NCBI RefSeq assembly: GCF_029931775.1 | Contig: NC_079316.1 | Coordinates: 62,250,064-62,314,063 of the forward strand | Source: Euleptes europaea | Lineage: Eukaryota > Chordata > Lepidosauria > Squamata > Sphaerodactylidae | Reading direction: 5' to 3' | Length of the DNA stretch: 64,000 nucleotides | In this document: piece by piece, positions 26,273-38,500 of the stretch | How the letters are laid out: the number at the start of each line of letters is the position of its first letter | How positions within the stretch are numbered: position 1 is the first letter of the stretch | The notes under the pieces: generated by a model | Told to the model about the DNA's origin: nothing | The model's input: the letters and a program-made list of their open reading frames with translations, nothing else | The model's database searches: none | Position numbers and translations under genes: made by a program

Positions 26273-26702
26273 CGGGGATTAGGGTTTCCAGCCTCCAGCC
26301 GATAGAGATCGGTTCACCTGGAGAAAATGGCTGCTTTGGCAATTGGACTCTATGGCACTGAAATCCCTCCCCTCCTCAAACCACGCCCTCCTCAGGCTCC
26401 GCCCCAAAATCCTCCCGTTGGTGGTGAAGAGGGACCTGGCAACCCTAGCGGGGATGCCTGCCTCCAGGGGACCTGGGGATCCCCCCAAATTACAGCTCGC
26501 TTCCAGACTACAGAGATCAGTTCCCCTGGAGAAAATGGATGCTTTGGAGAGTGGACTCTATGGCATGGTCCCCTACTGAGATCCCTGTAGTCCCCAGCCT
26601 CCAACCCCAAATCTCCAGGACTTTCCTAACCTGGATATGTAAAAAAACACACAAAAAAACCCCATCCCTGTTCAGGGGCCATGGGGGAACCTGGCATCCC
26701 TA
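26273..26702 (+). mobile_element. Older divergent relative of the MITE family
   Basis: Outside the inner copy the sequence begins CGGGGATGCC, continues through a diverged MITE-like body (CTCCAGG, GAGATCAGTTCCCCTGGAG, GTGGACTCTATGGCAT) and ends GGCATCCCTA at 26702. It is an older subfamily hit by the younger copy at its very end. Confidence 0.6.
26280..26447 (+). mobile_element. hAT-like MITE, internally deleted, inserted in a related element
   Basis: 168 bp; about 40 bp near the left end are missing compared with full copies. A perfect 8-bp target duplication GCGGGGAT flanks it (26272-26279 and 26448-26455). Confidence 0.9.
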
Positions 26703-27199
26703 ATTCTGTGTTACTTTACTTGAAGTATCCTGTCCTTCATGGATTTCAAAGTCAGATTGGTGTGTGTGTTTTTGCATCATTGCCTGGCACTATGCTATTA
26801 ATAACCCATTCCCCCCTCCTCAGAGGGTTAAGTTCCAAACGCTCTGGGGGTGCAGCTAAAGAATAACAACCGTAGCTTTAAAACTAACTTGTTACAAGAC
26901 ATCGCCCACAGGCAAAAGAGGAACAGTAATTTACCATAGCAGGTGCCAGAAAATAGATTTTTCCTGGTAAATTGGGACAGTTGGAAAGTATGCCACCAGC
27001 ATTATAATAACAAATTATCCTCAAGCCATTGGACAGTCCCCTGGTCAGAGAGCAGTAAAAGTAAATGGACATTTGTATTTAACCTAGAGAATATTTCTAT
27101 TCTTAATTTCTTTTTCAAATGACCAATCAAACCGCTAAGAGCCTTTCTCAAGACATTCGACCTTATGGAGGCTGAGAGAGAAAGAGAGAGTGTTGTTGT

Positions 27200-27505
27200 G
27201 GTTGGGGTTACCAGACTGAGACTGAGGAGGATTCAAGTTCAAATCCCCATTCTGCCATGAAGGTAACTGGGGGCGAAAACGCATGGTTGCTTTAGCCTCC
27301 TTTATTCCCTGTTTCAGCCAGGATTCAGCCAGGATCGAACGCATGCGTTTCGCCAAACTTGCATTCGATCCTGGCTGAATACTGGCTGAAACCGGGAATA
27401 AAGGAGTCTAAAGCAACCATGCGTCTTCACCCTGGGTGATCTGGAGACAGTCACTCAGCCTAATCTACCGCAGAGGATTGTTGTGATGATATAACAGAGG
27501 AGAAA
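27200..27505 (+). repeat. tRNA-derived SINE, interrupted
   Basis: A degraded tRNA head with B-box-like GTTCAAATCCCC, followed by the GGGTGATCTGGAGACAGTCACTCAGCCTAA-type body. It is split by the palindromic MITE. Confidence 0.6.
27272..27431. mobile_element. Palindromic MITE inside a tRNA-SINE
   Basis: 160-bp fold-back element. Its arms are nearly perfect reverse complements over about 75 bp, starting GGCGAAAACGCATGG and GGTGAAGACGCATGG. Removing it and one copy of CTGGG (27267-27271 and 27432-27436) restores a continuous SINE. The superfamily is not assigned; a 4-5 bp duplication argues against hAT. Confidence 0.85.
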
Positions 27506-29354
27506 GTCTTGTATGTCATTCTCTTTGTAGGCAAGTTGGATAACAATGTCATAAATGATGTCGTTAAGGGAATAACCATATTCAGAGGCTGTGTGTCACT
27601 GAATGCCATTTGATAGGAAGGGAACCACAGCAGGGAAGGGATTGTCTTCATGCCTTACTGTGTGGCTCTCCTTTGGTCATTGTGAGAAACAGGTGACTCT
27701 TCAGTCTGGCCCAGCACAAGCAGGGGTCTCCTTTAGTCAAGCGAGCCTATAGCAGGTTCTGCACCTGAGAGGTATTGAGTGGGGCTTTAGCCTGTCTGTC
27801 ACCAGCCATCTCTAGTCAAAGAAGGGACCTCTGGGGAGCCAGGAGACCAATCAAGCATTTACAATAACTGAGAGCAAGTCAGGCAATCTTCTGCCTCATG
27901 CTATCTCAAAGATGCCAAGTCAGGCTTGCAACTAGTTTGAGCAACTGTGGGACACCAGTCCTGTTTTGCCTCCCGGGAAACCAGATCTGGACAGCTTTCT
28001 TAGATGTGTATTTGGCAAATGAAAGCAAAAACATTATTGCTTTAAAGCAAACACAATCGTTTAAAATATGCTCAAATCAACGTTTAAACATTCAGCAATG
28101 CATTGCCTTGCAGAATTTGATGCACGCAATTTAGTTTCAACGTCCCTTAACTTCTGGTGTCGTTTGCCAGGATTAGGAGACTGACCAGATACAGTGTTTG
28201 GACTGCAAAACAGTGTGAAATAGAGAGAGTGTTAAAAATGATTTATGTAAAATGTAATGATCCATAGAGGCCATAGCAAATGATTCAGTGCACCGTTTTT
28301 AAATGGTCATGTTTACAGCAACCTCCAGGCAGGAGGTTGCTGTAAACATGAGAGTTTAAAAGCCCTCTCCAGTCTCCAGTTCTTTCGCTCCAAATTAAAA
28401 TCTCTCACGCACTCACTCGTCCCCGCATCTTCATATGAATTTTTTGTATCATAAAGACCAGGATCATGGATCTCCCTTGTAAAACGCAGTTTGGGTCTCA
28501 GCATATCACAGCTGTGATGCCACTCACAAAAGCAATCATTGACATATTGCTGAATACAGGTAGGTTTGCAAGCAGAGGGAGGAGAGAGCAAAATAGATAT
28601 TTAGGCGTGGTGACTGCAGTGCTCTTTAGAGATCTGGCACAATTTGCATGGCTTTAGAATCGAAACCAGCAGCAGAGAACACATTGTTTTCTGGAGAAAG
28701 AGTCAATGTCCACAAAAGATCAGTCAGGACAGGGCCACATACCTTCTGGTTCTTAATACTTTCTAATTTTAAACGAATGACTGTCAGACTTATGGTTCAG
28801 GCCTGAAATTCGGATGACAGCAGTTCTTTGGCATTCAGCTGAGACACCGCCCCGATGCTTAGTCAATCTCTGAGTTTTTGACTCACATTTTGTAATTTCC
28901 CCTTCCGTCCAAACAACACTTGCTGCTTTGTTTTGTTTGCCACTTTGCGATATTCAATGCCAATTAAAAAAAAAAAATCCAGATAGTGTTTTTCTGTTCC
29001 TGCTATTTTAGTCCTCTTTCTCCATTAAAAACTTTTCTTCGTCAATAAAGACAATGCTAAACAAAATGAAGTAGGCGTTCACTGCCAGTAGCCTCATTTA
29101 TTCTGCTAGAAGTTGCTTGCTTCCATACAAATTTGGCTGATGACAAATGGAAAATTCTGAAACTAAGTTTTAGATTAAAAATTAGTGATGATAAAACTTA
29201 AGATTTATATAGGCTTACTTTAGAGTATGAAAAACACTTCACATTATCTTGTAATCCTTGCAACAACAGCATAAAATAGGTCAACGCTTTCCTCTAACTA
29301 GAGATGAGAGGCTGGGGCCAAAAGGGTGGCTAGTATTAGAACACCCAGTTAGAT
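27506..29354. other. Repeat-poor intergenic stretch
   Basis: 1.85 kb with no identified mobile element. It contains the hairpin at 28307-28351. A conserved non-coding element is possible but cannot be shown from one sequence. Confidence 0.4.
28307..28351. repeat. Perfect 20-bp hairpin
   Basis: The arms 28307-28326 and 28332-28351 are exact reverse complements (TCATGTTTACAGCAACCTCC) around a 5-base loop AGGCA. Confidence 0.95.
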
Positions 29355-29700
29355 CACGATGGGTAGACGTGTTAGTCTGTCAATAGCAGTAGAAAAGAGC
29401 AAGAGTCCAGTAGCACCTTAAAGACTAACAAAATTTCTGGCAGGTAAGGTTGCCAACCTCCAGGTACTAGCTGGAGATCTCCTGCTATTACAACTGATCT
29501 CCAGCCGATAGAGATCAGTTCACCTGGAGAAAATGGCCGCTTTGGCAATTGGACTCCATGGCATTGAAGTCCCTCCCCTCCCTAAACCCCGCCCTCCTTA
29601 GGCTCCACCCTAAAATCCTCCTGCCGGTGGCGAAGAGAGATCTGGCAACCCTACTGGCAGGGTATGAGCTTTCATGAGCCACATCTCACTTCTTAGATAC
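29355..29700 (+). mobile_element. Penelope-like terminal repeat fragment
   Basis: The same repeat as the left end at 39989 (GTGTTAGTCTGT, AGTCCAGTAGCACCTTAAAG, GGTATGAGCTTTCATGAG), interrupted by the MITE at 29445-29653. Confidence 0.65.
29445..29653 (+). mobile_element. hAT-like MITE inside a Penelope-like repeat
   Basis: 209 bp, ends TAAGGTTGCC and GGCAACCCTA, with a perfect 8-bp duplication CTGGCAGG at 29437-29444 and 29654-29661. It splits the repeat at 29355-29700. Confidence 0.92.
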
Positions 29701-30157
29701 CTCCAGCAATAGTTGTGTTATATAAATAATCCAGTTTATTTATTACATTTGATATCACTGGTTCTCATTCTGCTGAAGCAAAAAATCATTCTCTTGGTTA
29801 GAATTTCTTGGTTCGCTAATGTACATTTTCAATCTATGTGCAAGATTAGGAAGTGTACAAAGAACATAGCTCCTGTTGGAAATACTGTGCTGCCCAACCT
29901 TTGTTCAACTAATAGGGATGAGTGAGCAGGGAATACCTGGCTAGCATGCCATCGGAATTCCCTCTTAGAGAAGACAGGAAAGAAAGTGGCACAGCAGGAG
30001 ATGCTATAAAAGGTAACCCCCTTAACTTCACCCAGGAAATCAGATCAATGTAGTAGCAACTTTGGGGGTTTAAACAGGCTCCTGTATGAAATTAAAGCTG
30101 CTTCTCCCAAGCAATGAACAGGTGACCAGCATTTCATAGACCTTGCTGATACATATA

Positions 30158-30433
30158 GAAGAAGAAGAGTTGGTTTTTATATGCCGACTTTCTATACCAC
30201 TTAAGGAAGAATTGAACCGGCTGACAATTACCTTCTAATTACCTTCTAAGAGAGCTGTGACTAGCCCAAGGTCACTCAGCTGCCTTCATGTGTAGGAGTT
30301 GGGAAACCAACCCGGTTCACCAGATTAGCGTCCGCCACTCATGTGGAGGAGTGGGGAATCAAACCTGGCTCTACAGATCAGAATCCACTGCTCCAAACCA
30401 CCGCTCTTAACCACTACACCACACTGGCTCTTT
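30158..30433 (-). repeat. tRNA-derived squamate SINE
   Basis: The same family and orientation as the copy at 6.4-6.7 kb, with a short deletion in the middle. Confidence 0.88.
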
Positions 30434-31382
30434 GTTACTTACTTTGAGACAAACTGTTGTTCCTTAGTTGCAACCAAGCATATGACCTACCTCCACGACG
30501 GTTTGTCTCCTCAGAAACAGCCTTCCCATATCTCGGATGTATGAACTACAAACTTAGCATAAAGGAAACATGGTAATCATAAAATTCTGTTTAGCATTGA
30601 AAAATCACATCAAAACCAGACTGAATATGGGATGTTAAAGTGTTGAGAATTCAATCAACCTCTTCACTTGGCAGCTGAAATCCAGACAAGAGTGGCCTCC
30701 AGGAATTCTGCTATCATGGCATTTAAATGATACCTGCTGGCCAACCAGAGCATCCCAACCTGACATACCAATCCCTCTCTCCCAGCTAAATTGGGCTTCA
30801 CCCAGAAGGGGCAAGCCTGGAGAAGATAACTGTGGAGCGCCTCAGAGAGCAGGAAATGATTTAACCTCATCCCCCTCTTAAAATGTAATTGTGTCATGCT
30901 ATTCTTGCCACTGACTTATTGGCATATTCATCACCCATCGCGGCTCTAGCCTTCAACTGCTCCAGTGGAAGCAGCTTTTGTACAACTGAATAGTTAAGAT
31001 TGGTTTTGGAAGGTGAATTTAAAGGGACATCTGCATTTTTTCAAAATCCCAAACTGACAGCATTATTTTTATCCCCTCCTGCACCATTTCGACCTGCTGG
31101 AAAATGGATGTTAATCGAATGCCACAGGAGCGGCCTCATTGCTATCAGGGAAGAATCTCTTTCCTGGTGAATTAAAGAGGTTTGCGTCCTTTTCCTCAGC
31201 AGGAAAGTGGGGCTAGGAAAGATTTAAATGAGTCTTCTCTCCCTTGTAAACCATAGCCATGCTGACTGTGTTCTGTAAAACACAAAAGACCGCAGAACTA
31301 CATAGTATAGATCTGGCCTGGCAGACGGTCACTAAGCGATAAAGTACGTTTTGGAGGGGGAAATGTAGATCATTTCTATGAC

Positions 31383-31639
31383 TAGGGTTGCCAACCTCCA
31401 GGTAGTAACAAAACAATAAATACTTGGGCTGTATTCGAATAACCTCCAGGTAGTAGTAGGAGATTTCCTGCTATTTCAACTGATCTCCAGCCAATAGAGA
31501 TCAGTTCACCTGGAGAAAATGGCTGTTTTGGCTATTGGACTCTATGGCATTGAAGTCCCTCCCCTCCCCAAACCCCACCCTCCTCAGGCACAGACCCAAA
31601 AACCTCCCGCCGGTTGTGAAGAGGGACCTGGAAACCCTA
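31383..31639 (+). mobile_element. hAT-like MITE with a 50-bp internal insertion
   Basis: Flanked by TCTATGAC and TCCATGAC (7 of 8 identical). It is 257 bp instead of about 208 because a short AT-rich segment sits between two copies of AACCTCCAGGTAGTA near the left end. Confidence 0.88.
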
Positions 31640-32263
31640 TCCATGACCCGCAACAGCTGAAAGAGTTTCATCCAGCTGAGCAGAGGCAGGAGTTAACTGT
31701 TCTGCTCTCTCTCCTACAGAGAGAGAAAAATCACCACAGCAGGATGAGAGACTGTCAGTCATTCATGTGGCTTTCAAGCAGCAGGAGAAGAGAGGCCTGA
31801 CCTGCCTTCACTGACAGAAGTAGTATTTGGAAAACAGGCCAAATTCAATATGTCAGAGCAGTATTTAGAGTGAGGCTCTTATTGTGCTTTTCTATAAGAA
31901 AAAGCACTAGGAGACCAATTTCCACTTTGTGCAATAGAGAAACACCTCTGTGTTCCCACATGCCGTGGAGAATCAGGGCAATGGTCCTCAAGAATTTCAT
32001 TCCACTTGGACAGAAGTGGAATCTTGGACAGTAGCGGATAGAGCCAGAGACAAAGATTGTGTTGCCTCTTTTAACGTGGAGAAGCTTTTGCCTACCTGCC
32101 TGAAACTGGGGAGGGAGTACAATCCCTGAGAAATTAGTCCTGGGAGAGGGTGGAAGAGTTATGGGCAGCAGTGTTTCACAATGAAACAAATAGAAATGGC
32201 TACTAATTGATTAGCAGCCCCACAAATGGGACATTAAAGAGTCCAAACAAATAAGGTGAGCGG

Positions 32264-32400
32264 AATCCAAATAAACTTGCTGCGTACATCCATAATGTCC
32301 AATGTGTTACAGTAAAACTTTCTCGAGTAATATCATAATCCAAATAAACTTGCTGCATACATCCATAATGTCCAATGTGTTACAATGTGTTGGAGCATCA
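32264..32400. repeat. Tandem duplication, 73-bp period
   Basis: AATCCAAATAAACTTGCTGC and TCCATAATGTCCAATGTGTT occur twice, 73 bp apart, differing at one base over about 50 bp. Confidence 0.9.
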
Positions 32401-33161
32401 GGCACATGTCAGAGGTGGGAATGAGAGCTAGCAATGGTATTATAGAACATTTTAACAGTGCAGTTCCATGGAATATATAATCCTGGCACGCTGCTTTCCA
32501 GAAGCTAATTATGCAACCTGGGGGGAAGTTACTAATTCATTAGTAATATGTATAATTTATCCAGTATGCATTTACCAAAAGGGTGGCATTCTGCAAACAT
32601 TATACAAAACTGAATTATTCAAGAGGGCATTTTACACAGATAATAGGGCTATTCTATAATGGAATAGTTCAGAAAGATGCTTTAAGGAAAGGGACTGCGG
32701 ACTACGTATTACTATGTACAATACATAGTGTCTCTTGCTGAATGCATTATCCTACTACGTTAATTTCTGCATCGTTTAACATGTCATGTTAATACACTTT
32801 TTATAAATCTGAAACAACCATAATCCAATTACATTAGTTATTGGATGTCCCATCCTCTTGACTTCACACTGATAAATCCACCCTGAGTCTAATTTAGAAA
32901 GGGTGGATGATAAATAACTTAATTAAAAAAAAAAACCCAAATCTGGGATTAATTTGGTTTTACTGCATGTAATAATTTGTGGCCCAAGACAGGGATGTAC
33001 ACCCCGACCACACCCATGAGACTCATTCATTCACCGAGGACTGTATTCATTTTGTAATGCGCATCGACATCAGTTGCATGCACAGCTTCCCATTTCTAAA
33101 TCAGGATATTCACAATAAGAACTGTTTTAAAGCCAAAATATTAAACAGGATAATCTATACT

Positions 33162-33181
33162 TTTATTCATGTTGTTTTATT
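33162..33181 (-). terminator. Candidate polyadenylation signals
   Basis: Two AATAAA hexamers on the minus strand, nine bases apart edge to edge, lie at the far end of the repeat-poor stretch below the CCDC186 stop. They are the most distal pair before repeats and tandem duplications resume. AT-rich DNA yields such hexamers by chance. Confidence 0.3.
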
Positions 33182-35236
33182 TCAAAGTCCAATATATACA
33201 TAATGTATACCCATGTATTGGGGGGGGGGGACTTCATTTATACAGCAATATCTACAGAATATAATTGACACAAGCCATTATATTGTATAGTTTTGTCTTA
33301 ATACATATACATACAATGGAAGATTGGATATGGTGAAAGTCTTAGCACGCAGCAGATAAATAATAGTCCTTCCATTATGAAAAATAGTGATATTTATAAT
33401 TAACCAAGAGATCCACATAAATATGGCCAAAAATTTGAACTGATTACTTTTTTTTTGCTAGAAGACATGAAAAGTATGCTTTCTAGCACCACCTACTGTT
33501 GTTAATGATACATTGAGCTATCTTGTACGTTTAAAAAATTACGAGTAGAATACAGCATGATAACATTCATAGGGGTTTGTGTAATCTGAATGACATTATG
33601 GAACAGAAGGAAGAAAAGCACCTGGTCCCTCTGCTTCAGAAGCAAAACATAAGCCTGATTCTATGAACAGCCACTTCTCAGCTTAACCCCTGGTCTTTGT
33701 AGAATTTGTACACATTTAACTGGAAAGAACGAATGGCCAGCAACAGCTGTTAGTGACAGCAGAGCACTTTTTAAAGAGTCAGTATCAGGAGGAGATTAAG
33801 AGAATAGCCGCCTTTCAGACAACATCATTAAATTTTAAAAAATATATTAAGATAAGTGGATCCAGAGCGTGCCATTACATTTCCCCCTCATTGTTTCTTT
33901 TGCACCTGATTAACCATAAGAATTTATTGTTTACTGGGGAGTAGCTACCTACCTCTGAGGGCATGTCAAGTGATTATCAACATGTATGATTGAGCCACTG
34001 CAAATTTAACACCAACAGAACCACCACTGTACGCTCAGTGGGATCAGTTCACACATTCAGCCAGCCATCAAGTATAATGTGAATAAATCATGTGATGTGC
34101 ATGCATGAATCAGCCTTCTTTCTTATACTATGTAAAACGTCATAGCTATTCATGCACCTGCTAACCTTCTCACCTACATTAAAAAGCCTTTCTCCCAGGT
34201 AACACCAAACATAATTGTGAGTGTGCCCAAGGTGAGTTACAAAAACACCTCTTCCATGTACTTACAGGCAAGCCCTCAAAAGGAATTACTATCATTGTAT
34301 AAAATATAGGTTGCCCTTAAAAAAAAAAAAACCCACCAAACTTTTAACAATAGTTATTGACATTTCCACACTAGATAAGGGGTGCAAATATTAAAGGTGG
34401 AGTCCGGAAATTTGCTGTGAATAACAAGGTTCTGGATGAAAATTTGTGGATAACCTTCCAACAATTTCGGTGCAGATACAGGACATTAAGACTGACTGGC
34501 AAGCTAACATGCCTGGAGACTCACTGCAAATTCACTTCAAGAGGCTTTTAAAAAATGATTTCCCTCACTAAGAAAACATGACGGAATGTTTAAGAGCTGA
34601 CTGAAAATGCATTTTTCTCTCATTTCCTCATGACCTCTTTGTCCCCAGCCAGAAAACCCAGTATTTACGAAGCATCTGTGTTTGCATCAGTTCCTGCAGA
34701 TTGCAGCACATCCATTCCAGAAGTCTTTTAAGAGGCTCTAAGGCACCATCTACTTTTGAGGTTAGGATGCTCTAGTAGCTTCTAAGGCCTACGCTGTTGT
34801 GACTGCCTCCTTTGTTGAGTTTTGAAATGGAAGAAGAGTCTCACGTTGCTCAGTAAAATGGACAAGGCTACTTGGGGTTTGAACCCTTGCACTGTTTACT
34901 TGGAGCAGATTTTCAATAGGCTTGTAACACCCCATTAAATCCAAGCCAAACCAACTGTATTCTACAAACACTCCTTGTCCAAAATTCCCCTTTGCTTAAG
35001 AGGCCGATAGCTTCATATCTGTTCAGTTTCACTGCTTTAGGCAGTATGGTGGTATAAAGTGGCTGGCAGCATTCTTTGCATTTGTAATTTCTTATCTGAA
35101 GCAATCTCTAATGCCCATATTAACCCAGACTGTTCTAGCAAGCCTTCTTCATCCAATCAGGAATTAACCCTTGAATAAAAATGCTATGTCACTTCATAAG
35201 ATGACTGTTCTAAACTAGCAGTTTAGACAGTTCTAA

Positions 35237-35510
35237 ACTAGCAATCCCCAATATGATGCCCATGGGCACCCAACAATGAGTTTCTTGGTACTCACCTACT
35301 TCTTGAGTCTTGGGGATGGGGTGGGGGAAAGGAGCTTCAGGCATTCCAGCCAACTGATTAGCAACACACCGAGCTCATTCTGGTTTGGGTTTAGACCGAG
35401 ACTTTCCCCTATCTCTTCCACAGGGGGGTGGGGGAAGCTACTACAGCCATCTTGTGGCAACGTCTGCCACTTCAAAGTGCTTGCAGGCTCAACATGGCTG
35501 AAGACCCTAG
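35237..35510. mobile_element. Possible old hAT fragment in the putative 3' UTR
   Basis: The left side (TAGCAATCCCCAA, then GATGCCCATGGGCACC) resembles hAT terminal sequence. The right end is only loosely matched (GAAGACCCTA) and no target duplication is visible. Confidence 0.35.
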
Positions 35511-38500
35511 ATCAAGCTCTAAGCGTGTCTCAGATTTTCTGCATGTAACTAACAATCAGTGGATGGATGCCTAATACCTGAACTAAGTATCTCCAATGGC
35601 AAGGAAACAGTATTAGAGATTCTTGTTTCATTCTGGCTGTAAGCTAAGCCATTTCTGCACCTAAGACAGGCAAAAGCGTTTATGCACGAATCGTTATTGT
35701 AAGAAGTCAGTAATGATGACGTAACACAAAGATATTGGCAAAGTGCTAAGTATTCTACTATTTTGTGCAAGCACAGCCAAAGTACCTAATTGGGTAGCAG
35801 GTACTGAAAAGCTCGGCTGTCATTAAAAAGCAAGTTTGTCTAGAGACACAGAGTTTGTGACTTGCATGTATGAAATGGTGTTTTGATGTTGTTTTGTGAT
35901 CATTTTAAAGAACTTTCCCCCCTCTTTTTATAGAATGCTGATGATGTTTGGGTTGTTATTTTCAGAGGGAGGCTGATGGGGTAGAAGCACTTTTGAGGAG
36001 CAAACTTTTCAAGGGAAAATTGGTATGGGGGCAGGTTAAAAAAAACCATCTCCGGCACCCACCCAGTGGCTCCTACTGGTAAAAGAAAACCAAGCTCTTT
36101 AAAATGATGCCCGTACTGCATAAAAGCCTTATTTTACAAAAATATAGATAAGCCCAACAACTCATTTTTCAAAGTGATCTTAAGTGCATGGCGGCTGTGA
36201 GTAAATACTGCAACAGTCCTATCAGAAAATACCTTGAGGTATACATATTTCATACAAACACAAGAGACCCCCCCCCCCTAGTCAAAACTCTGTCCTCCAA
36301 TACAGGAAAAGCCAGAAAAGAAGGATGCCCCTTAATTAAGGGAGAAGCTGCTGCAAACAAACAAAAACAAAGAACGATGCAATTGCACATTTTCTCAATT
36401 CCATCATGCTGTTCTTCCCTCCACTGACATTCTGCCTCAGAAGAACAATGCAAGTGTTCAAATTATATTACTGTGTTAACATATTTGTCTGCGATTATAC
36501 AAAGCAAAGCCTGTTGGCGGAAGACAGCCACTGGAAACATTCAATTTTGCTGTATTGTCAGTGCCTGAATGTAACCAAGGAGATACTAGCATACAAGGAC
36601 ACACAGAGATGGTTGCTACATTCCTAAGGCTGCTTTCACATGAACAAAGGCAACCAGCAGTAGGTATTTATGCAGAAACAATGGAGGATGTGCCTTTCTT
36701 TTACCTTGCGAGCTCTCTCTCTCACACACAAAATTTATTGGAAAAGAATCCTTAAAAGGGTGAGCATGGTCAATGCAAGGATCTCTAAGCCTTCTCCTCT
36801 GCCTCTCTGTCTCTCTATGGAGTGTAGCAATCTATCCTAGGAGAGACAGGAAGCAAAGGACTATAGCCTGGTATCATCTCCTGAGGTTCAGAGGTACACT
36901 TTTACCTCTAAAGCAGATATACTCCTCTTCCCTTCCCTTTTCCCAGGTCCAAAGTGGATAAAGCCAGGGGCACAGTAGCTCCTTCACATTTGCTCGTGTC
37001 TCAGCTTCTGTCTTCTAACTTGTTGTGTGGTGGGTGCTGCATGCAGAATGCCCCATTTTGCTTGCCTTTGCAATAGTGGTTTTGTGACACTATACTACAA
37101 GTCAAAACAGATGAAACCCTGGAAGATCTGCAACGGAATCTCGAAAGCATTTTAAAAAAGTAGAGCTCAGGCCCTGGATCCAAATCATGCGCCTGAAGTG
37201 TACTTTTAAAAGACACCAGGATATCCAATGTCTCCCTCCTATCTTGTTTGACCCTAATAGTCCACATTTGTGTGCAACAGCTGCTTCACATAAATTGCTC
37301 TCCAAATGCAAGGAGCTGCTGTGGGAATATCTGCATGCAATGCAAGAACCATACTCTCTAGGTTAATATCAGAAGAGAAGGCCTGTTAAATGCTTCTTAA
37401 ATAATGTTCTCAGTAAACATAGCCTAGGGCTCCACTTTTCTTTAGCACTCCTTTCTCCATTCTAATATTCTAGTGCAGAAACGCAACCAGTTACCTCAAG
37501 TGAAAAGTAAGCCCTTCTTCCAAGGTCTATACCAGATAAGAATGGAGGAAAATTTTATACAAGCCTCAGTGCAATCACAACTTTTCAAGCACGCATCTAG
37601 GGTTCAATTACAGATGCTCAATGATACTGAAAATAAATAAAATCCTAACATACAAATTAACAGAAAAGCCCTATTTTTGTAAACATTTCAAGGTGGGATC
37701 ACCTCTGAAGTCCCAATCCTTTACATCAATATTGTGTTGATTAAATAGGGCTACCCACTTGAATCAAAAGGGGCACATTTTTTATAGTTTCAGTATTTCT
37801 AGCCCTAATTTATATATGATGAATTGAAATAGAATTTAGAACATTTTCAAAGCTCATTATATACGACACCCAGGAGTTTTTTTTTAACATAATGCGCACA
37901 GTTGGATATTATGCATCGAAAGGTCAAAATGCTCTGCTACTGTAATGTTGCTACTGTACACACAAGTCGATTTCAGAAAAATATGAAATGTGTGGCTTTT
38001 AAAAAAATACAAACTCTAGCACTATATACATGTTTATACAATGACCGTTTCGTTTCCGAAAAAGCAATGTTCTCGGAGTGCAATTAAAACCATACAACAT
38101 CCCAGGAGAAATGGAGAAAATCACAGGCAACTATGTAAACCACTGAAGTGGCATTTTTGTACTTTGAATAAACAATCAAAAAGAATATTGCAGTTGGTGG
38201 GGAGGTCGCTTGCTTTTGCAGCAGAAGGAGAAAAAGTTAAGGAAAATCAACAGGCAGGTGTCAAAATCCTGATTAATCTCAATGCGCTTTCAAAGCAGTC
38301 ACATGTGTTTTTGGATTTTCTTTGCCGCAGATCGCTCTGGGACTGTTTTTACATTTTAACAAAGCAAAACACAGAAAAGTTCTTAATGTTTCAGTTCACA
38401 TTCACACTAACCACAGTAGTTTTGAAAGCCAGCAGTGGGGTTCAGGGGTGTGTGAGAGTTTGCTCAACCTCTCTCTTCACACCAGGGCAAGTATGAGCCT

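Larger units (their letters stand above)
30434..33139. other. Intergenic between repeats and the CCDC186 3' end
   Basis: It holds one MITE and the 73-bp tandem duplication; otherwise nothing was recognised. Confidence 0.45.

Noticed and set aside
31020-31200. Possible conserved non-coding element
   Set aside because: Balanced, repeat-free sequence, but conservation cannot be judged from one genome.
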